NCBI GenBank assembly: GCA_943330915.2 | Contig: CALQJO020000003.1 | Location: forward strand, 1 to 64,000 | DNA: 64,000 bases | Source: Rhodoferax sp. OV413 | Lineage (GTDB): Bacteria; Pseudomonadota; Gammaproteobacteria; Pseudomonadales; Pseudohongiellaceae | Reading direction: 5' to 3' | Part shown: one piece after another, positions 7,848 through 17,175 of the stretch | Position numbering within the stretch: position 1 is the stretch's first letter | Layout: every line of letters begins with the position of its first letter | Translations under genes and position numbers: made by a program | Notes under the pieces: generated by a model | What the model was told of the DNA's origin: nothing | The model's input: only the letters and a program-made list of their open reading frames with translations | Database searches by the model: none

Positions 7848-9215
7848 TTGACAGTGGCACGGATAATCGAACATTCAAATAAACTAGCCGGCGAACAGGC
7901 AAGCGTCGTTGCCAGCGACAAAGCATCCGGTAGTGCGGTGATCACCTCCATGAACAAGCCCAAAAATATCGGACTGATGATGTTTTTTCTGGTGTTTGGC
8001 GTGTTTGGTATCTGGGCATCCGTCGCGCCGATTGAGGGTGCTGCGCATGCACCTGGCTCAGTGACGGTACGCTCTAACCGCCAGCTTGTTCAGCATCTGG
8101 AAGGCGGTATTGTTAAAGAAATAGTTGCCCGCAATGGTGATCAGGTGCGGGCCGGCGATGCGTTGCTGATCCTTGATGACACTCAACCCCTTGCGCAACT
8201 GGAAATTACCAACCTGCAATACCTGGCGATGCGTGCCATGGAGGCAAGATTGATTGCTGAGCGCGACGGCCTTGAGCAAATTAACTTCCCTGCAGACTTG
8301 TCAACGCTTGCTCAGAACGCTGAGTCGGAAATTTCATCACAAACTCAAGTTTTTTTGACCCGCAAAGCGGCACTGGATGGCAGTGTTGAAGTGCTGGAGC
8401 AGCGCATAGGTCAGTTGCAATCCCGTTTGGGCGGTCTGCGCGCATTGCAGCAAAGCAAACAGGATCTTGCAGACTCATTTGCAGAGGAATTGCGCGATGT
8501 GCAGTCGTTGTTAGTTGAAGGTTTTGCCGATAAAAACCGAGTACGTGAACTGGAGCGCAATGCCGCGCAGTTGCGTGGCGAAGCAGCTGAATTGACCGCC
8601 AATATTTCATCCACCGAAATTGAAATTGGCGAGACGCGTTTGCAGATTCTGCAACAAGAGCATGAGTTTCAGAACGGGGTTGCCAATGAACTGGCTGAAG
8701 TGCAAACCGGACTTAAAGATGCGAATGAGCGGTTAACCGCCTTGCGATCCATTGTGCAGCGCACCACTATCACCGCTCCAGTGGACGGCATAGTCAACGG
8801 CATGCAGGTTCATACGGTGGGTGGTGTGGTGCCGCCAGGTCAGCCGCTGGCTGACATCGTGCCGCAAAACGAGGAGCTTATTGTCGAGGCGCGCATTTCG
8901 CCTATGGACATTGATCGCGTCGCGATCGGCCAGGTAGCAATGGTGCGTTTTTCAAGTTTCTCCAGTTCGGTACCCAACATATTCGGAAATGTCATTAACG
9001 TGTCGGCCGATGCACTGGCAGATCCAAACACTGGCATGGCCTATTACAGTGCGCGCGTGGAGGTCACCCCGGAAGGATTGAGAGACCTCGGCAGTCTGAC
9101 ACTGATACCTGGAATGCCGGCAGATGTATTTATTTCTACCGGTTCGCGCACATTGGTTCAGTACCTGATGAAACCCTTAACAAGTGCGATGGCGCGCAGC
9201 TTTATAGAAGATTGA
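7848..9215 (+). CDS. HlyD family type I secretion periplasmic adaptor subunit
   Basis: 455 aa; single N-terminal TM, GSVTVRSNRQLVQHLEGGIVKEI lipoyl-like motif, coiled coil, TTITAPVDGIVNGMQVHTVGGVV. Start probably GTG 7854 or TTG 7848. Confidence 0.92.
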   Translation: MTVARIIEHSNKLAGEQASVVASDKASGSAVITSMNKPKNIGLMMFFLVFGVFGIWASVAPIEGAAHAPGSVTVRSNRQLVQHLEGGIVKEIVARNGDQVRAGDALLILDDTQPLAQLEITNLQYLAMRAMEARLIAERDGLEQINFPADLSTLAQNAESEISSQTQVFLTRKAALDGSVEVLEQRIGQLQSRLGGLRALQQSKQDLADSFAEELRDVQSLLVEGFADKNRVRELERNAAQLRGEAAELTANISSTEIEIGETRLQILQQEHEFQNGVANELAEVQTGLKDANERLTALRSIVQRTTITAPVDGIVNGMQVHTVGGVVPPGQPLADIVPQNEELIVEARISPMDIDRVAIGQVAMVRFSSFSSSVPNIFGNVINVSADALADPNTGMAYYSARVEVTPEGLRDLGSLTLIPGMPADVFISTGSRTLVQYLMKPLTSAMARSFIED

Positions 9216-10645
9216 TGACTATGACACGCGTGTCCCCATTCGCTTTAAACACACCCTGTGCCGGTTGGTATCTCCGCACACTGGGCAGCGCCAGCCTGTT
9301 GTTAATTGCGGCACTTGGCGCTTATTCGCCAATGCCGGCGTTGTCACAGACAGTTGAATCGCAAAACGAAAGCAGCAGCGCACTGGAAACAGGCATCGGT
9401 CAGACATTGGAAGATTTTTTTACCGCAGCATTGGAATACAGCCCACGACTGCAGGTTGCCCAAGCCAAACGTGACATCGGTGCTGCGCGTCGGCGCGGAG
9501 CCAATGGCCAACTGCTGCCACAAATCAGCGCCAGCGCCAGCTTGTCTGAAAATCGGCAGGATGCCCTGAATCGTGTCAGCGAATACAGCGGTGAACGCCT
9601 TGCTCTGGTGCTGCGCCAGGTGCTGTTTGACTGGCGTATTTTTTCACAGCGTGGCCAGGCTTACGCGATGGAAAACCAGATGGAAGCGGAATACTTCGCT
9701 GAACTATCGGTAGTATTGACCAGCGTAGCCGAGCGCTACTTTGATGTCTTGCAGGCAGAAGACGCTTTGCGATCAATTCAGTCTGAGCGCGAGTCTGTCG
9801 CAAATCAGGTTAATCAGGTCGAACGCCTGTACGGCCTGCAGATGGCGCAGATCACTGATTTGTATGATGCGCAGGCGCGATTGTCTGCTGTTGAGGCTGA
9901 AGAATTATTGTTGTCCAGCGACGTCACGCTGACCCGCGACGCCTTGCGTTCGGTTAGCGGTATCGGTGTCGGCAACCTGTATGTGCTGGGGGAGAATACG
10001 GATCTGCCGGATGTTGATGGCACTGCAGAGGAATGGGTGCAGCGGGCCAGACAGGGTAATCATCAAATTCGTGCACGCGAGTACTCAGTCGAAATCGCAG
10101 ACCGTCGGGTATCTGAGCAACGTGGCGCTTATATGCCCCGCGTCAATCTTATTGTCCAGCAACAACGCTCCGACCTGGGTTTTGACAATATCCCTATCAA
10201 CCGCACGGATACCGGCTATATTGGTCTGGATATTTCGATGCCGCTATTTGCCGGTGGCTCGATCCGCGCCGGTGTTAGTGAAGCCATCAGCCAGCAATCA
10301 ATTGCCCGCAGTGAGCTGCGACAGCTGAATCTGGATGTCAGCGAGCAAACAAGGCTGTCGTTTCTGCGGCTTAAAGCAGCTGAACGCCAGATAGAAGCGT
10401 CCGAAAAACTACTGGAATCACGCACCCTGGCAACCACCGCAAGACGCCGGGGGTTTGAATTGGGCACGGTCACCAGTGTGAATGTGCTTGACGCGGTGCG
10501 TGAACAGTTTGTGGCCGAGCGCGATCTGCAGCGTATCCGTTACGACTATATCCGCCTTAGCCTGTACCTGCGGCGGGACGCCGGGGTGCTCAGCTCTGAT
10601 GATCTGGTGGATATCGGCAGCCGGCTTGATCAACCGCTGCGGTAA
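9212..10645 (+). CDS. TolC family outer membrane protein (T1SS outer membrane component)
   Basis: 477 aa; signal peptide, OEP repeats, downstream of and overlapping the hlyD-like gene. Start likely ATG 9215 or ATG 9221. Confidence 0.9.
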   Translation: MMTMTRVSPFALNTPCAGWYLRTLGSASLLLIAALGAYSPMPALSQTVESQNESSSALETGIGQTLEDFFTAALEYSPRLQVAQAKRDIGAARRRGANGQLLPQISASASLSENRQDALNRVSEYSGERLALVLRQVLFDWRIFSQRGQAYAMENQMEAEYFAELSVVLTSVAERYFDVLQAEDALRSIQSERESVANQVNQVERLYGLQMAQITDLYDAQARLSAVEAEELLLSSDVTLTRDALRSVSGIGVGNLYVLGENTDLPDVDGTAEEWVQRARQGNHQIRAREYSVEIADRRVSEQRGAYMPRVNLIVQQQRSDLGFDNIPINRTDTGYIGLDISMPLFAGGSIRAGVSEAISQQSIARSELRQLNLDVSEQTRLSFLRLKAAERQIEASEKLLESRTLATTARRRGFELGTVTSVNVLDAVREQFVAERDLQRIRYDYIRLSLYLRRDAGVLSSDDLVDIGSRLDQPLR

Positions 10646-10674
10646 ATCAAGGCATTAGACTGCAATAGCCGGGT

Positions 10675-12141
10675 TTACTCCACCAGCAAATTGATTGCCT
10701 GCTGGTGGAAATATAACTCGGACGGGTTGCTGTCCAGACCATATCCCATCAGAAAATCGACGCTGATGGTGGTGATGTTCAAATCCGCCGCTGCAAAATT
10801 TTTGAGTATTTCGAGTTTCTCTACCGCCTTAAGGACTCGACGTTCAGCGACTGGCACTGGCTCAACGGAGGGTCTGTAAGTGACAAAACTGCCGGCCGCA
10901 TTTTTCACCAGCGTTTCACCATCACTGGTAATCGCCGCCATCACCAGAAACCCCGGCTGCCCCTGATGTCGCGGATCAACGTGAATCTCACCCAACACAT
11001 CAAAGCGCTGAGCTGGTGTCACGCGGTTGCTGAAGGATTGTCCGCCATCGCGGGTAACTCCGCCAAAAAAGCGCGCCTCTGCCTGCCCGCCCTGGAAACT
11101 TTGACGCCCTGCCAGCGGCAACAATGCTGGCGAGGTGGAGGTAACCGACAAACGATATGGGCCTGTGTTGGTCAAGCCGCTACAGACATCCTGCAGACTG
11201 CTGTAAGTGTTGACCATCACAATATAGCGACCCGGTGTTAGATCCGCCTGAACTGATGGAGTACAGTTACCCTGGCGACTTTCACCGGTCTGCAGAATTT
11301 TCAGTTTTTCATCCGCCAGCAACAAAACACCATGCAGAGCGCCACCGGCTCTGCTCATACCAATATTGACGCGTTTGTTTTGCGTGACATCGAACGTGTA
11401 GATGTCCACAAAGCTGGTATCGCTACCACCGACAATCAGCTGTTGTACGCGGCAGTCCCCGTTTGACAGTTGCCCAGCCAACCAACCAAAGCGCAACGCT
11501 GTGTTTATGCAGTTTTTGAGGCCGCCATACAGGGTGTTGACACCCTCGATATCATCTTGCTGCAGCTCGTAGAGGCTGCTGATGCGGGCATTCATTATCG
11601 CGGGGCGCGTATTGTCATGCCCAAGACCGATGACATGTCCCAACTCATGCAATGCCACACGCCTGAAATCGTACTCCGTTCTGCCGTTGGCTCCGCCACG
11701 CGGAGGACCATCGTAAACATCAAAATTCAGATTGGCATTGAAGACAATGTCCGCCTCAACAATATCAGCAGACCCGAGGATATTTGGCTCCTGAAAGTAC
11801 AAAGTGACGGCCAGCGTGGTATCAGGGAGCGCGTTACCACATTGTGTTGTCCGAAAATCTGAGCCGTTAAGAAGGTCAGGCCGCTGCCCCGCTGTATAGC
11901 CAAAACACGGGTCCCGGTATTCGTTAATGATGTTAAAGGCAAAGTCGGTTTTGTCGTTCCATTGACGGGCTGCTTCCGCCATGGCATCTGCCCACTTGAT
12001 GCCGCTGCGCGACACACCAGGCACGTTGACATACACCGTGGTGACCGCGCCCGGCCATTTACTGCCATTGGTGCCAATGTCATACGCCTGCGATCCGCTG
12101 AAAACGCCGGTCAACATCAGCAAACATACCAGACGCTTCAT
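10675..12141 (-). CDS. Secreted matrixin-type zinc metalloprotease with C-terminal pre-peptidase-like region
   Basis: 488 aa; signal peptide MKRLVCLLMLTGVFSGSQA, zinc motif HELGHVIGLGH followed by AIMN Met-turn. Confidence 0.85.
   Translation of the reverse strand: MKRLVCLLMLTGVFSGSQAYDIGTNGSKWPGAVTTVYVNVPGVSRSGIKWADAMAEAARQWNDKTDFAFNIINEYRDPCFGYTAGQRPDLLNGSDFRTTQCGNALPDTTLAVTLYFQEPNILGSADIVEADIVFNANLNFDVYDGPPRGGANGRTEYDFRRVALHELGHVIGLGHDNTRPAIMNARISSLYELQQDDIEGVNTLYGGLKNCINTALRFGWLAGQLSNGDCRVQQLIVGGSDTSFVDIYTFDVTQNKRVNIGMSRAGGALHGVLLLADEKLKILQTGESRQGNCTPSVQADLTPGRYIVMVNTYSSLQDVCSGLTNTGPYRLSVTSTSPALLPLAGRQSFQGGQAEARFFGGVTRDGGQSFSNRVTPAQRFDVLGEIHVDPRHQGQPGFLVMAAITSDGETLVKNAAGSFVTYRPSVEPVPVAERRVLKAVEKLEILKNFAAADLNITTISVDFLMGYGLDSNPSELYFHQQAINLLVE
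10679..10709. repeat. Perfect 10-bp inverted repeat (TCCACCAGCA / TGCTGGTGGA, 11-nt loop) at the convergent tolC / metalloprotease junction
   Basis: tccaccagca-aattgattgcc-tgctggtgga read directly; overlaps the last codons of the minus-strand gene. Confidence 0.7.
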
Positions 12142-12929
12142 CAGGGCACCTGCCTTTGCATGTCCAGCACCGATTGCAGCTGTCCGCGGAATTCATCAGC
12201 ACTTATGGCCGACTCAGCCGGCAGGTCATAATCAACAATGACACCTAGGGCAGCACCGTTGTCATCCAGCACCGGCAAAGCATCACCCACACGTTCAGTG
12301 ACGTTGTCCGCCTGAGGTTCAACCGCCAACGCAATACCGGTGACCGGCGCGTGTTCAGCAGACAGCACCCGTGTTTCCCCAGTCGAATCTGTTTCCAGCA
12401 GAAAGTGCCCTTGTGACCAACCGACCAGCGGATGAATCAGGGTTTCCTGCAGTGACTCAACAAAAAAGATACCGGTGTCACCTTGTGCTGGCATTTGCAT
12501 GCCTTGCACCACTAAACGGCGGCCGTCCACTTCGCCACCTAAAAACTGCAGGGTAATGCCGGTATCGGCGTAGTTGCCTTTGATGACGCTGATTACCTCA
12601 AAGGTGACATTGGTATGGATACTTCGCGGCCCGGTTTGCACTACTTCAACATCGGTGACGCGGCCTTCAAAAATCAGCTCTGCGCTCTCCGCCACTTCTT
12701 CAAAGGACAGTTGCAGCACGGTGGTGGCAAACGCCGGCAGGCTCAGGCTTACCAGCAACACGCTGATCAATGACAGACAGCGCGATATCCCCAGCGTTTG
12801 CTCAGCAAACCTGTGCCTAAAAAACCTGTGTGTTAACCGCTTTTGCATCAAGAACATTTGCATTAACAAAACTTCTCCCCCGGGACCGTTGGGCTTAAAA
12901 CCACAGTTATCATGGTTATCACCTCGCAT
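12141..12929 (-). CDS. Hypothetical secreted protein coupled to the metalloprotease
   Basis: ORF with hydrophobic N-terminal segment (CLSLISVLLVSLSLPAFA); stop/start abut the metalloprotease start. Start site uncertain. Confidence 0.6.
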   Translation of the reverse strand: MRGDNHDNCGFKPNGPGGEVLLMQMFLMQKRLTHRFFRHRFAEQTLGISRCLSLISVLLVSLSLPAFATTVLQLSFEEVAESAELIFEGRVTDVEVVQTGPRSIHTNVTFEVISVIKGNYADTGITLQFLGGEVDGRRLVVQGMQMPAQGDTGIFFVESLQETLIHPLVGWSQGHFLLETDSTGETRVLSAEHAPVTGIALAVEPQADNVTERVGDALPVLDDNGAALGVIVDYDLPAESAISADEFRGQLQSVLDMQRQVP

Positions 12930-13798
12930 TAACTGTTGCGCATGGCATTAATAACCTTAACCAGTTCGTGGCGCCAATGTTCCGGAGCACAATGCAGCTG
13001 AGCGATGGTGTCTTGCTTGTCTAACACGCTGAACGATGGTCGTTTTGCGGGTGTCGGGTAGGCAGTTCCCGGGATCGCCCGGATGGGAACTGCTTTGTAT
13101 AACAGCCCAGCTCTGAGCGCTTCATCCTGAATAGCGACTGCAAAATCGTACCAGCTGGCGACGCCGGCATCACTCCAGTGCAGGATACCCGCCGGTTTGT
13201 GCTGCAGCGCGGCATCAATACAACGCGCCAGACCCCATGTGGACGTGGGTGTACCAATCTGATCGTCGACCACACTCAGACTGTCTTTTTCAGCCATCAG
13301 GCGCAACATGGTTTTCAGGAAATTGCGGCCAAACTGCGAGTACACCCACGACGTGCGCAGCACCAGACTGTTGGCAGGGGCCAGGTAGCGCACATGCAGC
13401 TCGCCTTCCAGCTTAGTGCGGCCATAGATGCTCAGCGGATCGGTTTGATCTGTCGGCGTGTAGGGCCGGTACATTCGTCCACTGAAGACAAAATCGGTTG
13501 AAATGTGCAGCAACCACGTTTGATTTTCTGCTGCCCAACTGGCCAGATATTTCGGGCCGGCTGCATTGGCGGCGCGCGCAGTCAGGTCGTCCTGCTCGGC
13601 CGCATCCACAGCGGTATACGCCGCAGCATTGATGATGGCATCGGGTTTGATTTCTGACAATCGGGCACGCAGTTGTGACTCGTTGCTGATGTCCAGCTCT
13701 GCACGAGTCAGCGCGATTACCTCATGACCGGCCGGTGGCAGTGTCTGCTGCAAGGTCAGACCCAGCTGCCCTTGCGCTCCCAGCAGTACAATTTTCAT
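12929..13798 (-). CDS. rfbD: dTDP-4-dehydrorhamnose reductase
   Basis: MKIVLLGAQGQLGLTLQQTLP, NAAAYTAVDAAE, STDFVFSG, LRTSWVYSQFGRNF motifs. Confidence 0.92.
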   Translation of the reverse strand: MKIVLLGAQGQLGLTLQQTLPPAGHEVIALTRAELDISNESQLRARLSEIKPDAIINAAAYTAVDAAEQDDLTARAANAAGPKYLASWAAENQTWLLHISTDFVFSGRMYRPYTPTDQTDPLSIYGRTKLEGELHVRYLAPANSLVLRTSWVYSQFGRNFLKTMLRLMAEKDSLSVVDDQIGTPTSTWGLARCIDAALQHKPAGILHWSDAGVASWYDFAVAIQDEALRAGLLYKAVPIRAIPGTAYPTPAKRPSFSVLDKQDTIAQLHCAPEHWRHELVKVINAMRNS

Positions 13799-13835
13799 TC
13801 GTTATCCTCGGTACGGCTGTGGCAACAGATCGGGT

Positions 13836-14396
13836 TCAGGTTGGTGATGTCAGATAGGCCGGCGCATCTGCGAAGACCAACCCGCGGCGGTCTTTATCTG
13901 ACAGCACCGGTTCAGTACCCGCCGCGATTGGCCAGTCGATGGCCAGCACCGGGTCATTCCACAACAGGCTGTGCTCGTCATCGGGGGCATAATAGTCGGA
14001 ACATTTGTACACCATCTCTGCAGTGGCGCTCATCACGTAAAAGCCATGTGCAAACCCGGGTGGCACCCATAACTGCAATTTGTTTTCTGCCGACAAGACC
14101 TTGCCAACACTGTGTCCGAAGGTCGGAGAGTCTGCGCGCATATCCACCGCCACATCATAAATTTCGCCCTGCACAACACGCACCAGTTTGCCTTGCGGCT
14201 TTTTCAGCTGATAGTGCAGACCACGCAGAATGCCTTGACCCGAACGGCTATGGTTGTCTTGCACAAAGCGAGTGCCGGGCAGTGTGGTATCAAAAAATGA
14301 CTGCCGGAACACTTCCATAAAAAATCCGCGATGATCGCCATATACCGTGGGCTCAAACAGCAACACATCGGGGATGGCGGTAGGGGTGATTTTCAT
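13836..14396 (-). CDS. rfbC: dTDP-4-dehydrorhamnose 3,5-epimerase
   Basis: 186 aa; GDHRGFFMEVFR, QDNHSRSGQGILRGLHYQ, VPPGFAHGF motifs. Confidence 0.95.
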   Translation of the reverse strand: MKITPTAIPDVLLFEPTVYGDHRGFFMEVFRQSFFDTTLPGTRFVQDNHSRSGQGILRGLHYQLKKPQGKLVRVVQGEIYDVAVDMRADSPTFGHSVGKVLSAENKLQLWVPPGFAHGFYVMSATAEMVYKCSDYYAPDDEHSLLWNDPVLAIDWPIAAGTEPVLSDKDRRGLVFADAPAYLTSPT

Positions 14397-14457
14397 AGTT
14401 GGGCGAGTACTCCGGGGTTGGGATCAATCCACAATGTTGCTCAAAAAGTTTTCTGTA

Positions 14458-15360
14458 TCACTTGCGGATCAGCTTCAACAGATATTGACCGTAGCCGCTT
14501 TTTGACAAGGGCGCAGCCAGTGCACGCAACTGGTGCTCATCAATAAAACCATTGTGGTAAGCAATCTCCTCCGGGCAGGCAATTTTTAAACCCTGGCGCT
14601 CTTCAAGCACACGTATGAAGTTAGCTGCATCCAGCAAAGACTGCACAGTCCCGGTATCCAGCCACGCCGTGCCGCGGTTGAACAGCTCAACCTTCAGGTC
14701 GCCGCGCGCCAGGTACACTTTGTTCACGTCGGTGATCTCAAGCTCCCCGCGGGCAGAGGGTTTGATAGTTTTGGCAACATTCACCACGTCGTTGTCATAA
14801 AGATAGAGCCCGGTCACCGCATAATTGGACTTGGGTTTCAGGGGCTTTTCCTCTAGGTCAACGGCAACGTTGTTCTCGTCAAGCGCGACTACACCATAAC
14901 GCTCGGGGTCATTGACGTAGTATGCAAACACCGTTGCGCCCTTTTCCTGCCGCACAGCATTTTGCAGTTTGTCTTCCAGCGCATTGCCATAAAAAATATT
15001 GTCGCCCAGAATCAGGCAGACACTGTCGTCACCAATAAACGATTCCCCAATCAAAAATGCTTGGGCGAGTCCGTCCGGGCTGGGCTGTTCGGCATAGTGC
15101 AGGCTGATTCCCCATTTGCTGCCGTCACCCAGCAAGTGCCGGTAAAGCGGTAAATCAGCCGGCGTGGTAATAATCAGAATTTCGCGAATGCCGGCCTGAA
15201 GCAGTGTGCAAAGCGGGTAATAAATCATGGGCTTGTCGTAAACCGGCATCAGCTGCTTACTGACAGAAATGGTCATGGGATGTAACCGTGTTCCCGTACC
15301 GCCCGCCAGAATGATGCCTTTTGTGGTCTGTTTGCGGGCTGCTGTCGGTATGGGCTGCAT
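14458..15360 (-). CDS. rfbA: Glucose-1-phosphate thymidylyltransferase
   Basis: [36 protein letters not shown]; start trimmed from ORF-track 15468 to ATG at 15360. Confidence 0.95.
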   Translation of the reverse strand: MQPIPTAARKQTTKGIILAGGTGTRLHPMTISVSKQLMPVYDKPMIYYPLCTLLQAGIREILIITTPADLPLYRHLLGDGSKWGISLHYAEQPSPDGLAQAFLIGESFIGDDSVCLILGDNIFYGNALEDKLQNAVRQEKGATVFAYYVNDPERYGVVALDENNVAVDLEEKPLKPKSNYAVTGLYLYDNDVVNVAKTIKPSARGELEITDVNKVYLARGDLKVELFNRGTAWLDTGTVQSLLDAANFIRVLEERQGLKIACPEEIAYHNGFIDEHQLRALAAPLSKSGYGQYLLKLIRK

Positions 15361-15379
15361 AGTCAAATCCTGCGTAACG

Positions 15380-16321
15380 CTACTTATCCATGGCTGCCAC
15401 AATCTGCGGCAGGGTGTTAAAAAATGTCGAGCGTGGAGTATAGCCAAGTTGGGCAAGGCTTGCCGCACTGTCCGCGCGGTAATTACGGGTCAGCGCACGA
15501 TATGAGCGCAATCCGGGAGAGTTCTTCAGTGGCAACAATCGACCCGCTATTTCCAGCATCAATGCTGCGGCAAAAAACAGTTGCCGCGGGGTCGCCCATG
15601 TCGGCTGGACTTTCCCAAAGGCCTCGCGCATGGCTTTTTCAACCTGCTTGATTTGATAGGACTCGCCATCACTGAGCACGTAAACCGGCGCAGCGGTCGA
15701 GGCCTTGGTCGTGTCTGTGTTCGGATGAGCCTGCTGAGCAACCCGTATCAACGCTGCACACAAATCCTCCACCCCGATCATGGAGAAGGCGTTGTCAACG
15801 TGCGGTAACGGCAGCAACACGCCTCTGCGAATGAAGCGCAGCAAGGTCATCAGATTGCCTTTCATGCCAGGGCCATACACATTGACAGGGCGAACAATGC
15901 TGACGGCTATTTTTCCTTGTGCATGAGCTTCATTCAACAACTGCTCTGCCTGCCACTTGGAGTCACCGTACGCGGTGCGCGGCTGGTCATACGCCGGATC
16001 TGCGAGGATGCTGCTGACATACACAAAGTGTCGGACACCTGCGTCGACTGCCGCGTTCAACAAATGTTGTGTTCCGGCGACATTAACCGCATACAGATGC
16101 CGTGTCTGTGCATGATTGACATGAGCGTACGCCGCCAGATGAAAAACTGTATCAATGCCGTCGCATGCGTATCCAAGACTGACGGGTAACAGCAAGTCAT
16201 GCACTGGCCTGCTTAACACGTGGACAGGTAATGCAGATTGATGCAGATGACTGAGCAGCGTTTGCCCGACAAAACCCGTTGCTCCACTGACCAGCACTGG
16301 CAACGCCGCTGCGGTGCTCAT
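15380..16321 (-). CDS. NAD-dependent epimerase/dehydratase (SDR family, UDP-hexose 4-epimerase-like)
   Basis: [13 protein letters not shown] nucleotide-binding motif, YGDSK catalytic Yxxx[11 protein letters not shown]. Confidence 0.85.
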   Translation of the reverse strand: MSTAAALPVLVSGATGFVGQTLLSHLHQSALPVHVLSRPVHDLLLPVSLGYACDGIDTVFHLAAYAHVNHAQTRHLYAVNVAGTQHLLNAAVDAGVRHFVYVSSILADPAYDQPRTAYGDSKWQAEQLLNEAHAQGKIAVSIVRPVNVYGPGMKGNLMTLLRFIRRGVLLPLPHVDNAFSMIGVEDLCAALIRVAQQAHPNTDTTKASTAAPVYVLSDGESYQIKQVEKAMREAFGKVQPTWATPRQLFFAAALMLEIAGRLLPLKNSPGLRSYRALTRNYRADSAASLAQLGYTPRSTFFNTLPQIVAAMDK

Positions 16322-17175
16322 ACCCAGCGCCAGCCGTGAGCGTTGAAAAATCGCACCAGTGATCGGCCAAACATCAGAATGTGCCGCAAACCCTTGCGCG
16401 CACTGTGGCCACCCAGATGCGTGATGTTCATGGTGGGGACATAACTCAGGGCACCCAGTTGATGGGCGCGGATCGACAAGTCAAAGTCCTCAAAATACAG
16501 AAAATATCCGGGATCAAAACCATTCAGGGATTGCAGCGGCGCATGCCGGAATAGCATAAAACAACCGCTGATCAGCGGAATGTCGTCCGTGGGCTTGTCC
16601 CGAGGAAGGTCTGACATTTCATAATGGTCGAGGCGGCGCCGGAACATCGCCTTGACCCGGACAGGCGCAAAACCTCTGAGTAAAAAGTCCAACACACTGG
16701 GAAAGCGTTTACACGCAGAGACGATATCGCCATCACCGTTTTGCACTGCAGGCGCTACCGCCACAGCGTGTGGGTGCGCTGTCAGCCACGCCAATCCTTG
16801 TACCAGGGCATCCCTTGCCAGGAATACGTCCGGATTTAAAATCAGATAAAAATCCTGAGTGCGTGCCGCGAGTCGTTCAATCACCAGATTGTGACCACGA
16901 CCATAGCCGATATTGCCATGCCCGCTGATCAATTTCCGGGTACAGGGTATGGTTGGCGCAGGCAATGAATCCAACAGCGATAGCAGGTTCTGCTGATTCT
17001 GCGGCGCATCGGCATTGTCCACGAGGGTAATCCTCAGCTCAGTGATCAGCCCTGCCAAAAAGGCCTCATCCGCGGCAATTTGCAGAGATTCCAAGGCGTT
17101 GGTAATGACCGGCACATCGAGGTGGTAAACCACCACAGAGACTGTCAGGCAGGGTTGATGGGCCGGCGCGGTCAT
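16318..17175 (-). CDS. Glycosyltransferase family 2 (rhamnosyltransferase-like)
   Basis: LTVSVVVYHLDVPV, GHGNIGYGRGHNLVIERL, LILNPDVFLARDAL, YFLYFEDFDLSIRAHQLG. Confidence 0.85.
   Translation of the reverse strand: MTAPAHQPCLTVSVVVYHLDVPVITNALESLQIAADEAFLAGLITELRITLVDNADAPQNQQNLLSLLDSLPAPTIPCTRKLISGHGNIGYGRGHNLVIERLAARTQDFYLILNPDVFLARDALVQGLAWLTAHPHAVAVAPAVQNGDGDIVSACKRFPSVLDFLLRGFAPVRVKAMFRRRLDHYEMSDLPRDKPTDDIPLISGCFMLFRHAPLQSLNGFDPGYFLYFEDFDLSIRAHQLGALSYVPTMNITHLGGHSARKGLRHILMFGRSLVRFFNAHGWRWV

Noticed and set aside
10675-12141. Metalloprotease as the T1SS substrate
   Set aside because: It has an N-terminal Sec signal and no RTX repeats; T1SS clients normally carry an uncleaved C-terminal signal.
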